DNA of 39,082 nt. Origin: CAWCLK01 sp963796225. GTDB taxonomy: Bacteria > Actinomycetota > Nitriliruptoria > Nitriliruptorales > Nitriliruptoraceae. Location: assembly GCA_963796225.1 (NCBI GenBank), contig CAWCLK010000039.1, positions 1-39,082 of the forward strand. Direction: 5' to 3'. The notes under the pieces are model-generated. The model saw nothing but the letters and a program-made list of their open reading frames with translations. It had not been told where the DNA came from and searched no databases. The position numbers and the translations under genes were made by a program. Below are positions 8,112 through 16,393 of this stretch, piece after piece; position 1 is the first letter of the stretch; the number at the start of each line of letters is the position of its first letter.

Positions 8112-9047
8112 ATGCAGACACGACGCATCGGGCAGCTGGAGGTGTCGGTCGTCGGCCTCGGGTGCAACAACTTCGGCGGACGCATCGACGCATCCCAGAC
8201 GCAGGCCGTCGTCGACGAGGCCCTCGAGCAGGGCGTCACCTACTTCGACACGGCGGAGTCCTACGGCGACGGCCGGTCCGAGGAGCTGCTCGGACTGGCC
8301 CTCGGGTCCCGACGGGACCAGGCCGTCATCGCCACCAAGTGGGCCCACACGTCCTCGATCGCGGAGGGCGGGGGTCGCCCCGAGGAGATCCGGCGTCGAC
8401 TCGAGGACAGCCTTCGCCGGCTCGGGACCGACCACGTCGACCACTACCAGCTGCACCGCCCCGACCCGGCGACGCCGCTCGAGGACACGCTCGGGTGCCT
8501 CGCCGAGCTGCGCGACGAGGGCAAGGTGCGCGAGATCGGCTGCACGGGGTTCTCCGCCGAGCAGCTGCGTACCTCCGCCGACGCGGCGGCGCGGACGGGA
8601 GTCGCGAACTGGGCATCCGTGCAGAACCACTACAGCCTGCTGACGCGCGACCCCGAGCACGACGGCGTGTTCGACGCCTGCGAGCAGCTCGACCTCGCCT
8701 TCGTCCCCTACTTCCCGCTCGAGTCCGGCCTGCTGACCGGGAAGTACCGGGCGGGGCAGGACCACCCCGAGGGTGCCCGACTCACCCAGATGGGGGAGGG
8801 CGCCAGCCGCTTCGTCGACGATCGCCGTCTGCAGGTGGTCGAGCGACTCATCACCTGGTGCGAGGAGCGCGACCACAGCCTCCTCGACCTCGCCATCAGC
8901 TGGCACACCTCCCACCCGCTGGTGGCGTCGGTGATCGCCGGGGCGACACGGCCAGAACAGGTCAGGGCGAACGTCGAGGCGGGCGGCTGGCAGCTGACGC
9001 AGGACGAGCGCCAGCAGGTCGGGTCCCTCATCGGCAACGGCAGCTGA
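8112..9047 (+). CDS. Aldo/keto reductase
   Basis: 311-residue NADPH-dependent oxidoreductase with a TIM-barrel fold. The catalytic tetrad is complete: Asp46 and Tyr51 (FDTAESYGDG), Lys76 (IATKW) and His115 (YQLHRPD). The C-terminal cofactor region includes SVIAGATRPEQVRAN, typical of the family and needed for the NADPH 2'-phosphate. It begins four bases after the unknown protein and shares its transcript. The carbonyl substrate is not predictable; the fold is closest to the general YghZ/Tas-like group. Confidence 0.9.
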   Translation: MQTRRIGQLEVSVVGLGCNNFGGRIDASQTQAVVDEALEQGVTYFDTAESYGDGRSEELLGLALGSRRDQAVIATKWAHTSSIAEGGGRPEEIRRRLEDSLRRLGTDHVDHYQLHRPDPATPLEDTLGCLAELRDEGKVREIGCTGFSAEQLRTSADAAARTGVANWASVQNHYSLLTRDPEHDGVFDACEQLDLAFVPYFPLESGLLTGKYRAGQDHPEGARLTQMGEGASRFVDDRRLQVVERLITWCEERDHSLLDLAISWHTSHPLVASVIAGATRPEQVRANVEAGGWQLTQDERQQVGSLIGNGS

Positions 9048-9188
9048 GGGACCTCTGCGCGATCTGCCGGGGGGACCCGGACGAAGTCGCGGGACGTTGC
9101 TCCCGGTTCCCGCCCCTCCCGTCGTGGTAAGGGTCGATCACGACCGGACGGCCACCGTCGGGGCACGGCGTGGCCATGGGAGACGTCC

Positions 9189-11975
9189 ATGCGCGTTCCA
9201 ACACTGCTCTCCGCCCTCCTGCTCCTGCTGCTCGCGGCCCCCGCGGTGTCGCAGCCGACCCGCTCGGGTCCCCCGGGCGTGGTCGAGGGGCTGCACGCCC
9301 CGGCCTCCATCGCGCGCGACGAGCGGGGGATCGCCCACGTCGACGCCGCGAACGAGCACGACCTGTGGTTCCTGCAGGGGTGGGTGCACGCCGAGGACCG
9401 GCTCTTCCAGATGGACCTGCTGCGCCGCCAGGCCTCCGGGACGCTCGCCGAGGTCCTGGGCAAGGGGGTGCTCGCCAGCGACGTCGAGGCGCGCACCATC
9501 GGCCTGCGTCGTGCCGCCGAACGCAGCCTGCCGGCGCTGTCCGCCGATGCCCGGGCCGCGCTGGAGGACTACGCCGAGGGCGTCAACGCGTGGATCGCCG
9601 CGAACGCGCTGCCGGCCGAGTATGCGGGCCTCGGCCTGTCGACCGTGGAGCCGTGGACGGCACTGGATTCGGCGGTGGCCGGCAAGGCCCTGGCCTTCAA
9701 CCTGTCGTTCGACCTCGACATCGGGCTGACCCAGGACCTCACGGCGTACCTCACGGCCGGGGCCGCCAACGGGTTCGACGGCGCTGCGCTGTTCCGTGAC
9801 GTGTTCCGCATCGCACCCTTCACCGATGCCAGCACCGTCCCCGACGCGCTGGGCGCGGAGGTGGACGGGACCGAGGCGAGCGCGGCTCACGCCGGTCGGG
9901 GTCGGCCCCTGCCCGAGCAGGCGGTGGCGCTGGGCCGGCGCTACCTCGAGCGGATCGAGGACCTGCCGATGTTCGCGCCGATCCTCGACGAGGAGCAGCA
10001 CCCGGGGTCCAACGAGTGGGGGGTGGGCGGCGACCTCACCGACTCCGGGCGCCCGATGATCGCCAACGACCCCCACCTGTCACTGGACATGCCCAGCACC
10101 TTCTACCCGATCCACCTGACCGCTCCCGGGATCGACGTCTACGGCGAGGGCTTTGCGGGTGTGCCGACGGTGGTGCTCGGCCACACCACGCACATCGCCT
10201 GGGGAGCGACGACCAACCCCATGGACGTGACCGACACCTTCCTCGAGCAGGTCGTGCCGAGTGCCACGTCCTCGAGCGGCCTCGCCATCGTGGACGACGG
10301 GACGGCCCACCCGATCGAGGCCATCCCCGAGACGTTCCGGTTCAACACCTTCGGGGCGGGCCTGGACACGGCGACGGCCAGCGACGGCGTCCCGCCCGCG
10401 ACCCTGGTCGTGCCGTTCCGCAACCAGGGCCCGATCGTCAGCCTCGACCAGGGGAGCGGCACCGCCCTGAGCGTGCAGTACACGGGGTTCTCGGCCACGC
10501 GGGAGCTCGAGACCTTCTATCGGTGGAACACCGCCCGCGACCTCGACGACTTCCGCGCGGCGCTCGACCTGTTCGACGTGGGCAGCCAGAACTGGGCGTA
10601 CGCGGACGACCGCGGCAACCTCGCCTACTTCACGTCCGCCGAGATGCCACTGCGGGAGGACCTGCAGGCAGGCACGGTCATGGGCAACCCGCCGTGGCTG
10701 ATCCGTGACGGGGCCAGTGGGGACAACGACTGGCTGCCGGTCACGACGCCGCAGCCGGGCCAGGCGATCCCGTACGAGATCCTGCCGTACGACGAGATGC
10801 CCCAGCTGATCAACCCACCGTGGTTCGTGAACGCCAACAACGACCCGGCCGGCACGACGCTGGACGGTGACCCGCTGGACCAGCTCCGGCCCGGTGGCGG
10901 CATCTACTACCTCAACGTGGGCTACGACGGGTTCCGCGCGGGGCGCATCACCGAGCGTCTCCGGGAGGAGCTCGACGCGGACGGCCGCCTGTCCTTCGAG
11001 GACCTGCAGTCGATGCAGGCCGACGTCGTGATGATCGACGCCGAGGTCCTCGCCCCGCACCTGGTCGCCGCCTTCGACCGTGCCTCGGCGTCGGGCGACG
11101 CGGCCCTGCAGGCCCTGGCCACGGACGCCGACGTCGCCGAGGCGATCGAGCGCCTGCGAGATTGGGACGGCTCCACACCCACGGGGATCGACGAGGGCTG
11201 GGACGCCGGGCAGCCGGCGGGCACCCCGCCCACCGACGCCGAGGCGGAGGCCAGCGTCGCGGCCACGATCTACAGCGTGTGGCGCGGGCAGGTCCTCGAC
11301 GACGTCCTCGGGGCGACGCTGGACGGCCTGCCGCTGCCCGGGTCGGGGGAGGCGATGTCGGCCCTGCGTGCCCTGGTCGAGAGCCCGGACGGCCATGGCG
11401 TCGCCTCCGGTGTCGACTTCTTCGACGTACCCGGGATCGACGACGAGGCGGCCGAGAAGGACGCGGTCCTGCTGACGAGCCTGCGGACGTCGCTCGACGC
11501 GCTGGCGTCCAGCACCTTCGCTGCGGCCTTCGGCGGCTCGACCGACCAGGACGACTACCGGTGGGGACGGCTGCACCGCATCGTGTTCGACCACCCGCTC
11601 GACGGAGCCCTCAGCGTCCCGCCTGCCGGTGGGCAGTTCCCGCCGCCCCTGCCGGGCCTGCGCGGGATCCCCACGGACGGCGGGTTCGGCGTCGTCGACG
11701 CCTCCAGTCACTCGGCCTACGCGGACGGCCTGGACGAGTTCATGTTCGGCGGCGGTCCGGTCCGGCGCTTCGTCGCCGCGCCGGCGACGGGGTACCGCGA
11801 CCGGGTCGAGTCCGCCCTGCCGGGCGGCACGAGTGGTGACGTCACCTCCCCGTGGTACGTGAACCTGCTCGACGACTGGCTGGCGGACCAGAGCTACCCG
11901 CAGATCCTCCACCCCGGTCGGCTGCGGTCCACCTTCGTCGAGCAGACGCGGCTCGTGCCCGGCGACGACGGCTAA
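9189..11975 (+). CDS. Secreted penicillin acylase family Ntn hydrolase
   Basis: 928-residue precursor with a Sec signal peptide (hydrophobic residues 6-20, likely cleavage after AVS). Penicillin-acylase family proteins cut themselves into alpha and beta chains, and the new N-terminal serine is the nucleophile. Here the cut is expected at Gly273/Ser274 in HPGSNEWGVG, followed by the family stretch MIANDPHLSL. Other family elements are GVPTVVLGHTTHIAWGATT and FVNANNDP. Substrates of relatives are beta-lactams, acyl-homoserine lactones and other amides. The enzyme acts outside the membrane. GGAG lies six bases before the ATG. The TAA stop interlocks with the stop codon of the convergent hydrolase. 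Confidence 0.9.
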   Translation: MRVPTLLSALLLLLLAAPAVSQPTRSGPPGVVEGLHAPASIARDERGIAHVDAANEHDLWFLQGWVHAEDRLFQMDLLRRQASGTLAEVLGKGVLASDVEARTIGLRRAAERSLPALSADARAALEDYAEGVNAWIAANALPAEYAGLGLSTVEPWTALDSAVAGKALAFNLSFDLDIGLTQDLTAYLTAGAANGFDGAALFRDVFRIAPFTDASTVPDALGAEVDGTEASAAHAGRGRPLPEQAVALGRRYLERIEDLPMFAPILDEEQHPGSNEWGVGGDLTDSGRPMIANDPHLSLDMPSTFYPIHLTAPGIDVYGEGFAGVPTVVLGHTTHIAWGATTNPMDVTDTFLEQVVPSATSSSGLAIVDDGTAHPIEAIPETFRFNTFGAGLDTATASDGVPPATLVVPFRNQGPIVSLDQGSGTALSVQYTGFSATRELETFYRWNTARDLDDFRAALDLFDVGSQNWAYADDRGNLAYFTSAEMPLREDLQAGTVMGNPPWLIRDGASGDNDWLPVTTPQPGQAIPYEILPYDEMPQLINPPWFVNANNDPAGTTLDGDPLDQLRPGGGIYYLNVGYDGFRAGRITERLREELDADGRLSFEDLQSMQADVVMIDAEVLAPHLVAAFDRASASGDAALQALATDADVAEAIERLRDWDGSTPTGIDEGWDAGQPAGTPPTDAEAEASVAATIYSVWRGQVLDDVLGATLDGLPLPGSGEAMSALRALVESPDGHGVASGVDFFDVPGIDDEAAEKDAVLLTSLRTSLDALASSTFAAAFGGSTDQDDYRWGRLHRIVFDHPLDGALSVPPAGGQFPPPLPGLRGIPTDGGFGVVDASSHSAYADGLDEFMFGGGPVRRFVAAPATGYRDRVESALPGGTSGDVTSPWYVNLLDDWLADQSYPQILHPGRLRSTFVEQTRLVPGDDG

Positions 11976-12844
11976 CGCCCCGCGCCCCGCAGGGAGCCCA
12001 GGATCGACGACGCCCACGGGACCACGCACAGGTGGCCGCCATCCGGGCACAGGTGGAAGTGGCCGTCGGCGACCTGGGCCGCCGTCCACCGTCCGTGGTC
12101 GACCGGCACCATCTTGTCCGCGTCCCCGTGCCAGACGTGCACGGGGGTACGGATCGCACCGAGGTCGATCCGCCAGGGACGGGTGAACAGTCGCAGGTCC
12201 TGTGCCGCGGCTCGGGCGTCGGTACCCGAGAACCGCTGGGCCCCCGAGAGGTAGCGCTGCACGACCTCGGGCGTGTCGAGGACGGTGACGTCACCCGGTG
12301 GCAGCCAGCGGCGGTAGGCAGCCAGGACGAGTCGGGGCCACGTCCGCAGCAGCCACAGCCCGGCGGCGAGCATGACCGTCAGCACCGGCGTCCGCAGGAC
12401 CAGCCACACGATGGGGCGGACGACGGGGGGAAGCTCCTCGGCGACGTCCCGCCACCCGAACGGGGCGACCCCCGACACGACGGCCGTCTGCGTGATCCGG
12501 TCGTCCATCGCCGCCGCGCAGGCCAGCGCATGCGGCCCACCCCCGGAGATGCCGAGGAGACCGAACCGCCCCACGCCGAGGTGGTCGGCCAGGGCGGTCA
12601 CGTCGCTCGGCCAGAGCCCGAGCGTCCGGCGGGGGACGAGGTCCGAGTCGCCGTAGCCGGGGCGGTCGGGGACGACCAGGCGCACACCGGCGTCACGGGC
12701 GGGGACGTCGAGCGGGGCCAGCTGGTGCCGGCCACCGGGGGTCCCGTGGAACGCGATGACGGGCGTGCCGTCGGGGTCGCCGTACTCGCTGAAGGCGAGG
12801 TGGCGCCCGTCGGGGAAGGCCAGGATCGTGGCGTCGACGTGCAT
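11972..12844 (-). CDS. Alpha/beta hydrolase
   Basis: 290-residue alpha/beta hydrolase: oxyanion motif HGTPGGR, nucleophile Ser100 in GISGGG, acid in HGDADKMVP and His in GGHLCVV. A hydrophobic stretch near residues 145-175 (the cap) could touch the membrane. The ATG at 12844 has GGAGGA four bases upstream. It is transcribed away from sucrose phosphorylase with a 129-base divergent gap. The TAG stop overlaps the TAA stop of the penicillin acylase gene on the other strand (four shared bases). Substrate unknown. Confidence 0.85.
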   Translation of the reverse strand: MHVDATILAFPDGRHLAFSEYGDPDGTPVIAFHGTPGGRHQLAPLDVPARDAGVRLVVPDRPGYGDSDLVPRRTLGLWPSDVTALADHLGVGRFGLLGISGGGPHALACAAAMDDRITQTAVVSGVAPFGWRDVAEELPPVVRPIVWLVLRTPVLTVMLAAGLWLLRTWPRLVLAAYRRWLPPGDVTVLDTPEVVQRYLSGAQRFSGTDARAAAQDLRLFTRPWRIDLGAIRTPVHVWHGDADKMVPVDHGRWTAAQVADGHFHLCPDGGHLCVVPWASSILGSLRGAGR

Positions 12845-12926
12845 GGGTCCTCCGTGCCCGTGGGCGGTCGCAGGTGTAGCGGTTCCGGTCGGCGCGGGGG
12901 GCGGGGCGACGGCGGGCGTGGACGCG

Positions 12927-12932
12927 TAGGGT
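12927..12932 (+). promoter_or_regulatory. -10 box of the sucrose phosphorylase gene
   Basis: TAGGGT, 41 bases before the ATG at 12974. The predicted leader of about 35 bases carries GGGAG six bases before ATG, so this mRNA is expected to have a normal ribosome-binding site. Confidence 0.5.
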
Positions 12933-12973
12933 CGGCGGCCGGCCGGACCGATCCGACGGCCCGGGAGCCGCTG

Positions 12974-14479
12974 ATGCGCAACCAGGTGCAGCTGATCACG
13001 TACGCCGACCGCCTGGCCGGCGATCTTCCCGGGGTGCGCGAGTTGCTGTCGTCCCCGCCGGTGGCCGGCGTGTTCGGGGGCGTGCACGTGCTGCCGTTCT
13101 TCACGCCGATCGACGGCGCCGACGCCGGCTTCGACCCGATCGACCACCGCGAGGTCGATCCTCGGCTCGGGACCTGGGACGACGTGGCGTCCCTCGCCGA
13201 GCACGTCGAGGTGATGGCCGACCTCGTCGTCAACCACGTCTCCTCCGACTCGCCACAGTTCCAGGACGTACGCGCGCACGGTGACGCCTCGCCCCACGCC
13301 GGCATGTTCCTCACCTACGACCGGATGTTCCCCGACGGCGCCACCGAGGCCGACCTGCTGCGGCTGTACCGGCCGCGACCCGGCCTCCCGTTCACGCCGA
13401 TCCGGCGCGACGACGGGACCCGGCACCTGTACTGGACGACCTTCACCTCCCAGCAGCTGGACCTCGACGTCGACGACCCGGCCACGGTCGCCTACCTGCG
13501 AGGCATCCTCGAGCTGTTCGCCCGGGCCGGCGTGCGTGCCGTGCGGCTCGACGCCGTCGGCTACGCCGTCAAGACCGCCGGCACCTCGTGCTTCCTCACG
13601 CCCGAGACCTGGGAGTTCATCGACCGCCTGACGGCGTGGGCGCACGAGCTCGGGCTCGAGGTCCTGGTCGAGATCCACGCCCACTTCCAACGGCAGGTCG
13701 ACATCGCCGAACGCGTCGACTGGGTCTACGACTTCGCCCTGCCCCCGCTCGTGCTCGACGCGCTGTTCACCGGTGACGCCGGGCCGCTGACCCGCTGGCT
13801 GCGGTCGCGGCCCCGCAACGCGGTGACCGTGCTGGACACCCACGATGGCATCGGGGTGATCGACGTCGGGGCCGACAGCGACGGCACCCCGGGCCTGCTG
13901 CCGCCCGAGCGGATCGACGCGCTGGTCGAGCGGATCCACGAGCACAGCGGCGGCACCAGCCGGCAGGCAACGGGGGCGGCCGCGTCCAACGTCGACCTCT
14001 ACCAGGTCAACTGCACCTTCCACGACGCGCTCGGACGCGACGACCGTGCCTACCTGCTTGCACGCATGCTGCAGCTGTTCACCCCCGGCATCCCACAGAT
14101 CTACTACGTCGGTCTGCTCGCCGGCGACAACGACGTCGCGCTGCTGGAGCGCACGGGCGTGGGACGGGACATCAACCGCCACCGCTACGACGACGCCGAG
14201 GTCCGTGCTGCCCTGGTGACCGACGTCGTCCGCCGGCTGCTCGCCCTGGCCCGCTTCCGCTCCCACCACCCGGCCTTCGGCGGCACCTGGGCGCTGCTGG
14301 ACGCCCCGGCCCACGTCGTGCACATGCGCTGGGAGGCGGGACCGACGTGGGCCGAGCTGGTCGTGGACGTCGACCAGCGGAGCTTCCGCCTGTCCTGGCG
14401 CGGACCGGACGGTGAGGACGAGGTCGACGACATGCAGGAGCTGACGCGCCTCCCCGGCGTGGAGGACCCGTCCACGTAG
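12974..14479 (+). CDS. Sucrose phosphorylase (GH13 subfamily 18)
   Basis: 501-residue retaining glycoside phosphorylase that converts sucrose and phosphate to glucose 1-phosphate and fructose. It follows the bifidobacterial enzyme almost segment by segment: NQVQLITYADRL at the start, HVLPFFTPIDGADAGFDP, then the nucleophile Asp193 (VRLDAVGY), acid/base Glu233 (LVEIH) and stabilising Asp291 (LDTHDGIGVID). ATGAAASNVDLYQVN, YYVGLLAG and GRDINRH are also present. Related subfamily members use glucosylglycerate or sucrose 6'-phosphate; the close match favours sucrose, but the loop after IDVGAD differs. GGGAG precedes the ATG. The unknown nuclease-like gene starts ten bases after the stop, from its own promoter inside this gene's end. 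Confidence 0.9.
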   Translation: MRNQVQLITYADRLAGDLPGVRELLSSPPVAGVFGGVHVLPFFTPIDGADAGFDPIDHREVDPRLGTWDDVASLAEHVEVMADLVVNHVSSDSPQFQDVRAHGDASPHAGMFLTYDRMFPDGATEADLLRLYRPRPGLPFTPIRRDDGTRHLYWTTFTSQQLDLDVDDPATVAYLRGILELFARAGVRAVRLDAVGYAVKTAGTSCFLTPETWEFIDRLTAWAHELGLEVLVEIHAHFQRQVDIAERVDWVYDFALPPLVLDALFTGDAGPLTRWLRSRPRNAVTVLDTHDGIGVIDVGADSDGTPGLLPPERIDALVERIHEHSGGTSRQATGAAASNVDLYQVNCTFHDALGRDDRAYLLARMLQLFTPGIPQIYYVGLLAGDNDVALLERTGVGRDINRHRYDDAEVRAALVTDVVRRLLALARFRSHHPAFGGTWALLDAPAHVVHMRWEAGPTWAELVVDVDQRSFRLSWRGPDGEDEVDDMQELTRLPGVEDPST

Positions 14480-14492
14480 GGTCGGACCCATG
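14477..14492 (+). promoter_or_regulatory. Leaderless promoter: TAGGGT, 7 nt, ATG
   Basis: TAGGGT at 14477-14482 overlaps the stop codon of sucrose phosphorylase and stands exactly seven bases before the ATG at 14490. Confidence 0.6.
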
Positions 14493-15179
14493 ACCGCCCA
14501 ACCCCACGTCGGGACCCTCGGGGAGAAGCCGCTGCACGCGGCACTCAAGCGCTGGTACGCCGCCCCGGGCGACCTCGTCGAGCACCCGGTCGACGGGTTC
14601 GTGATCGACCTGGTGCGGGGCGAGCAGCTCATCGAGATCCAGACGCGCAGCTTCTCGTCGATGAAGCGCAAGGCCACGACGCTGCTGGATCGCGACCACG
14701 CCATCCACGTCGTGCACCCGGTCGCGTGCGAGACCGTGCTCGTGAAGGTCGATGAGGACGGGGCGATCACGCGTCGGCGCTCGCCCAAGCGCGGCGACGT
14801 CGTCGACCTGTTCGCCGAGCTGGTGAGCCTGGCACCGCTGCTCACCCGCCCCGCCCTGACCTTCGAGGTCGTGCTGGTCCGCCAGGAGGAGCTGCGCACC
14901 TTCGACGCCACCCGGGCGTGGCGCCGCCGCGGCTGGGTCGTCGAGGAACGGCGGCTGGTCGAGGTGCTCGACCGTGTCCCGCTCGGATCGCCCGACGACC
15001 TCGCCGCGCTGCTGCCGGCCGGCCTGCCGGACGAGTTCACGACCGCCGACCTCGCCGCCGCCCTCGGTCGACCCCGCCGCCTGGCCCAGCAGATGGCCTA
15101 CTGCCTGCGCCACGCCGGCGTCGTCGACGTCGTGGGCAAGCAGGGCAACGCGAGCGTCCACCGACGGGCCGCGGCGTAG
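14490..15179 (+). CDS. Unknown protein: PD-(D/E)XK-like N-terminus and winged-helix-like C-terminus
   Basis: 229 residues, basic. I recall similar full-length proteins of unknown function in other bacteria but know no assigned role. Residues 34-55 (VDGFVIDLVRGEQLIEIQT) look like a restriction-fold core: Asp40 in a strand, a turn, then Glu49-Ile-Gln51 in the next strand, with Lys59/Lys61 nearby. A glutamine would stand where the lysine usually is. The middle carries SPKRGDVVDLFAELVS; the last 60 residues (FTTADLAAALGRPRRLAQQMAYCLRHAGVVDVVGKQGN, here given in outline) resemble a winged helix. A DNA- or RNA-acting enzyme is possible. It has its own leaderless promoter. Confidence 0.7.
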   Translation: MTAQPHVGTLGEKPLHAALKRWYAAPGDLVEHPVDGFVIDLVRGEQLIEIQTRSFSSMKRKATTLLDRDHAIHVVHPVACETVLVKVDEDGAITRRRSPKRGDVVDLFAELVSLAPLLTRPALTFEVVLVRQEELRTFDATRAWRRRGWVVEERRLVEVLDRVPLGSPDDLAALLPAGLPDEFTTADLAAALGRPRRLAQQMAYCLRHAGVVDVVGKQGNASVHRRAAA

Positions 15180-15191
15180 ACGGGCGCGGCC

Positions 15192-15197
15192 TATCGT
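15192..15197 (+). promoter_or_regulatory. -10 box of the amidohydrolase gene
   Basis: TATCGT, 26 bases before the GTG at 15224, predicting a short leader of about 20 bases. Confidence 0.4.
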
Positions 15198-15223
15198 GGG
15201 CCGGTCGACCGAACGGACGGTTC

Positions 15224-16309
15224 GTGGCGGACCTGCATCTCGACACCACCCTCGCGGCCACGGGCCAGCGCGCCGACCTCTGGGTGCGCGACGGTCGCTT
15301 CGTCGCCGGACCGCTCGACGGGGCGCCGACGCACGAGGGTGGGTTCGCTGTGCCCGGCCTCGTGGACGCCCACGCCCACCTCGGGCTCGCCAGTCCGCTC
15401 GGGTCGGGGACGCCCGACCAGCAGGTGCGCGCCTCGGCGCGAGCGCACCTCGATGCCGGGGTCCTGGCCATCCGCGAGCCGGGTGGGCCCCATCGCGCCT
15501 CGGCGGGGATCGACGCCGAGGGTGAGGGCCTGCCGTCGATCGTCACGGCTGGTCAGTTCCTCGCGCCGCCCGGCCGCTACTTCCCGGGACTCGCGCGGGA
15601 GGTCGACGATGCAGGTCTGGTCGCCGCGGCGCGCGACGAGCTGGCCCATTCGCGCGGCTGGGTCAAGGTGATCGGCGACTTCTTCGACGACCGCGGCCAG
15701 TTCACCACCAACTACCGGATCGAGACGCTGCAGGAGGTCGCGGCCGTGGTCCACGATGCCGGCGGCCGCATCACGATCCACGCGATGATCCCCGCGTCGG
15801 TCCAGCAGGCGGTCGACGCGGGCTTCGACGGGATCGAACACGGCACCGTCGTCGAGGACGAGCAGATCCGAGCCATGGCAGCCGCCGGCATCACCTGGAC
15901 GCCGACGGCGCTGATCGACGACATCCTCCGGGACACGGGGGAGGGCATGCTCGGCCACGCCGGCGCGGCCTGGCTCGAGGACGGCATGCGCACCCACGGC
16001 GAGGCGATCCACCGTGCCCACGAGCTCGGTGTCCGGGTCCTCGCCGGCACCGACGCCGGCATGAACCCGCACGGGGTGGTCGCCCGCGAGATCTCGCTGT
16101 TGCATGCCTTCGGGCTGCCCGCCGACGTCGCCCTGGCCGCCGGGTCGTGGGACGCGCGTGCCTACCTCGGCCTGCCGGGCATCGAGGTGGGGGCACCGGC
16201 GGACCTGGTCGTCTACCCCGACGACCCGCGCGAGGACCTGTCGGTCCTGCAGCGTCCGTCGCTGGTGCTCCTGCGTGGGCAGCGAGTCGGGGCGCCACAG
16301 CCGACCTGA
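15224..16309 (+). CDS. Amidohydrolase (imidazolonepropionase/prolidase-like)
   Basis: 361-residue metal-dependent amidohydrolase with a short N-terminal beta sandwich and a TIM barrel. Metal ligands are visible: His50 and His52 (VDAHAHLG), Lys148 as the likely carboxylated lysine (WVKVIGD), His186 (TIHAMIP), His206 (GIEHGT) and Asp277 (AGTDAGM). The C-terminal part ends with IEVGAPADLVVYPDDP, the usual return to the beta sandwich. Relatives hydrolyse peptide, cyclic amide or carbamate bonds; the substrate is open. The GTG start at 15224 is the only start codon in frame close to the -10 box. Confidence 0.85.
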   Translation: MADLHLDTTLAATGQRADLWVRDGRFVAGPLDGAPTHEGGFAVPGLVDAHAHLGLASPLGSGTPDQQVRASARAHLDAGVLAIREPGGPHRASAGIDAEGEGLPSIVTAGQFLAPPGRYFPGLAREVDDAGLVAAARDELAHSRGWVKVIGDFFDDRGQFTTNYRIETLQEVAAVVHDAGGRITIHAMIPASVQQAVDAGFDGIEHGTVVEDEQIRAMAAAGITWTPTALIDDILRDTGEGMLGHAGAAWLEDGMRTHGEAIHRAHELGVRVLAGTDAGMNPHGVVAREISLLHAFGLPADVALAAGSWDARAYLGLPGIEVGAPADLVVYPDDPREDLSVLQRPSLVLLRGQRVGAPQPT

Positions 16310-16393
16310 AACGGCCCGGGTCGGCGACCGCCCGACGTGGGTCGCCCACCCGGCGTGTGCGACGCTTCGCCCTCCGCCGTCCGTCAGGAAACC

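Noticed and set aside
10080..12089. Long minus-strand open frame inside the penicillin acylase gene
   Set aside because: Antisense to a protein with clear signal peptide and autocatalytic site; no domain in the antisense translation.
11972..15040. A 1022-codon open frame on the minus strand through sucrose phosphorylase
   Set aside because: Only 11972-12844 encodes a recognisable protein. The remainder is antisense to a gene with intact catalytic residues.
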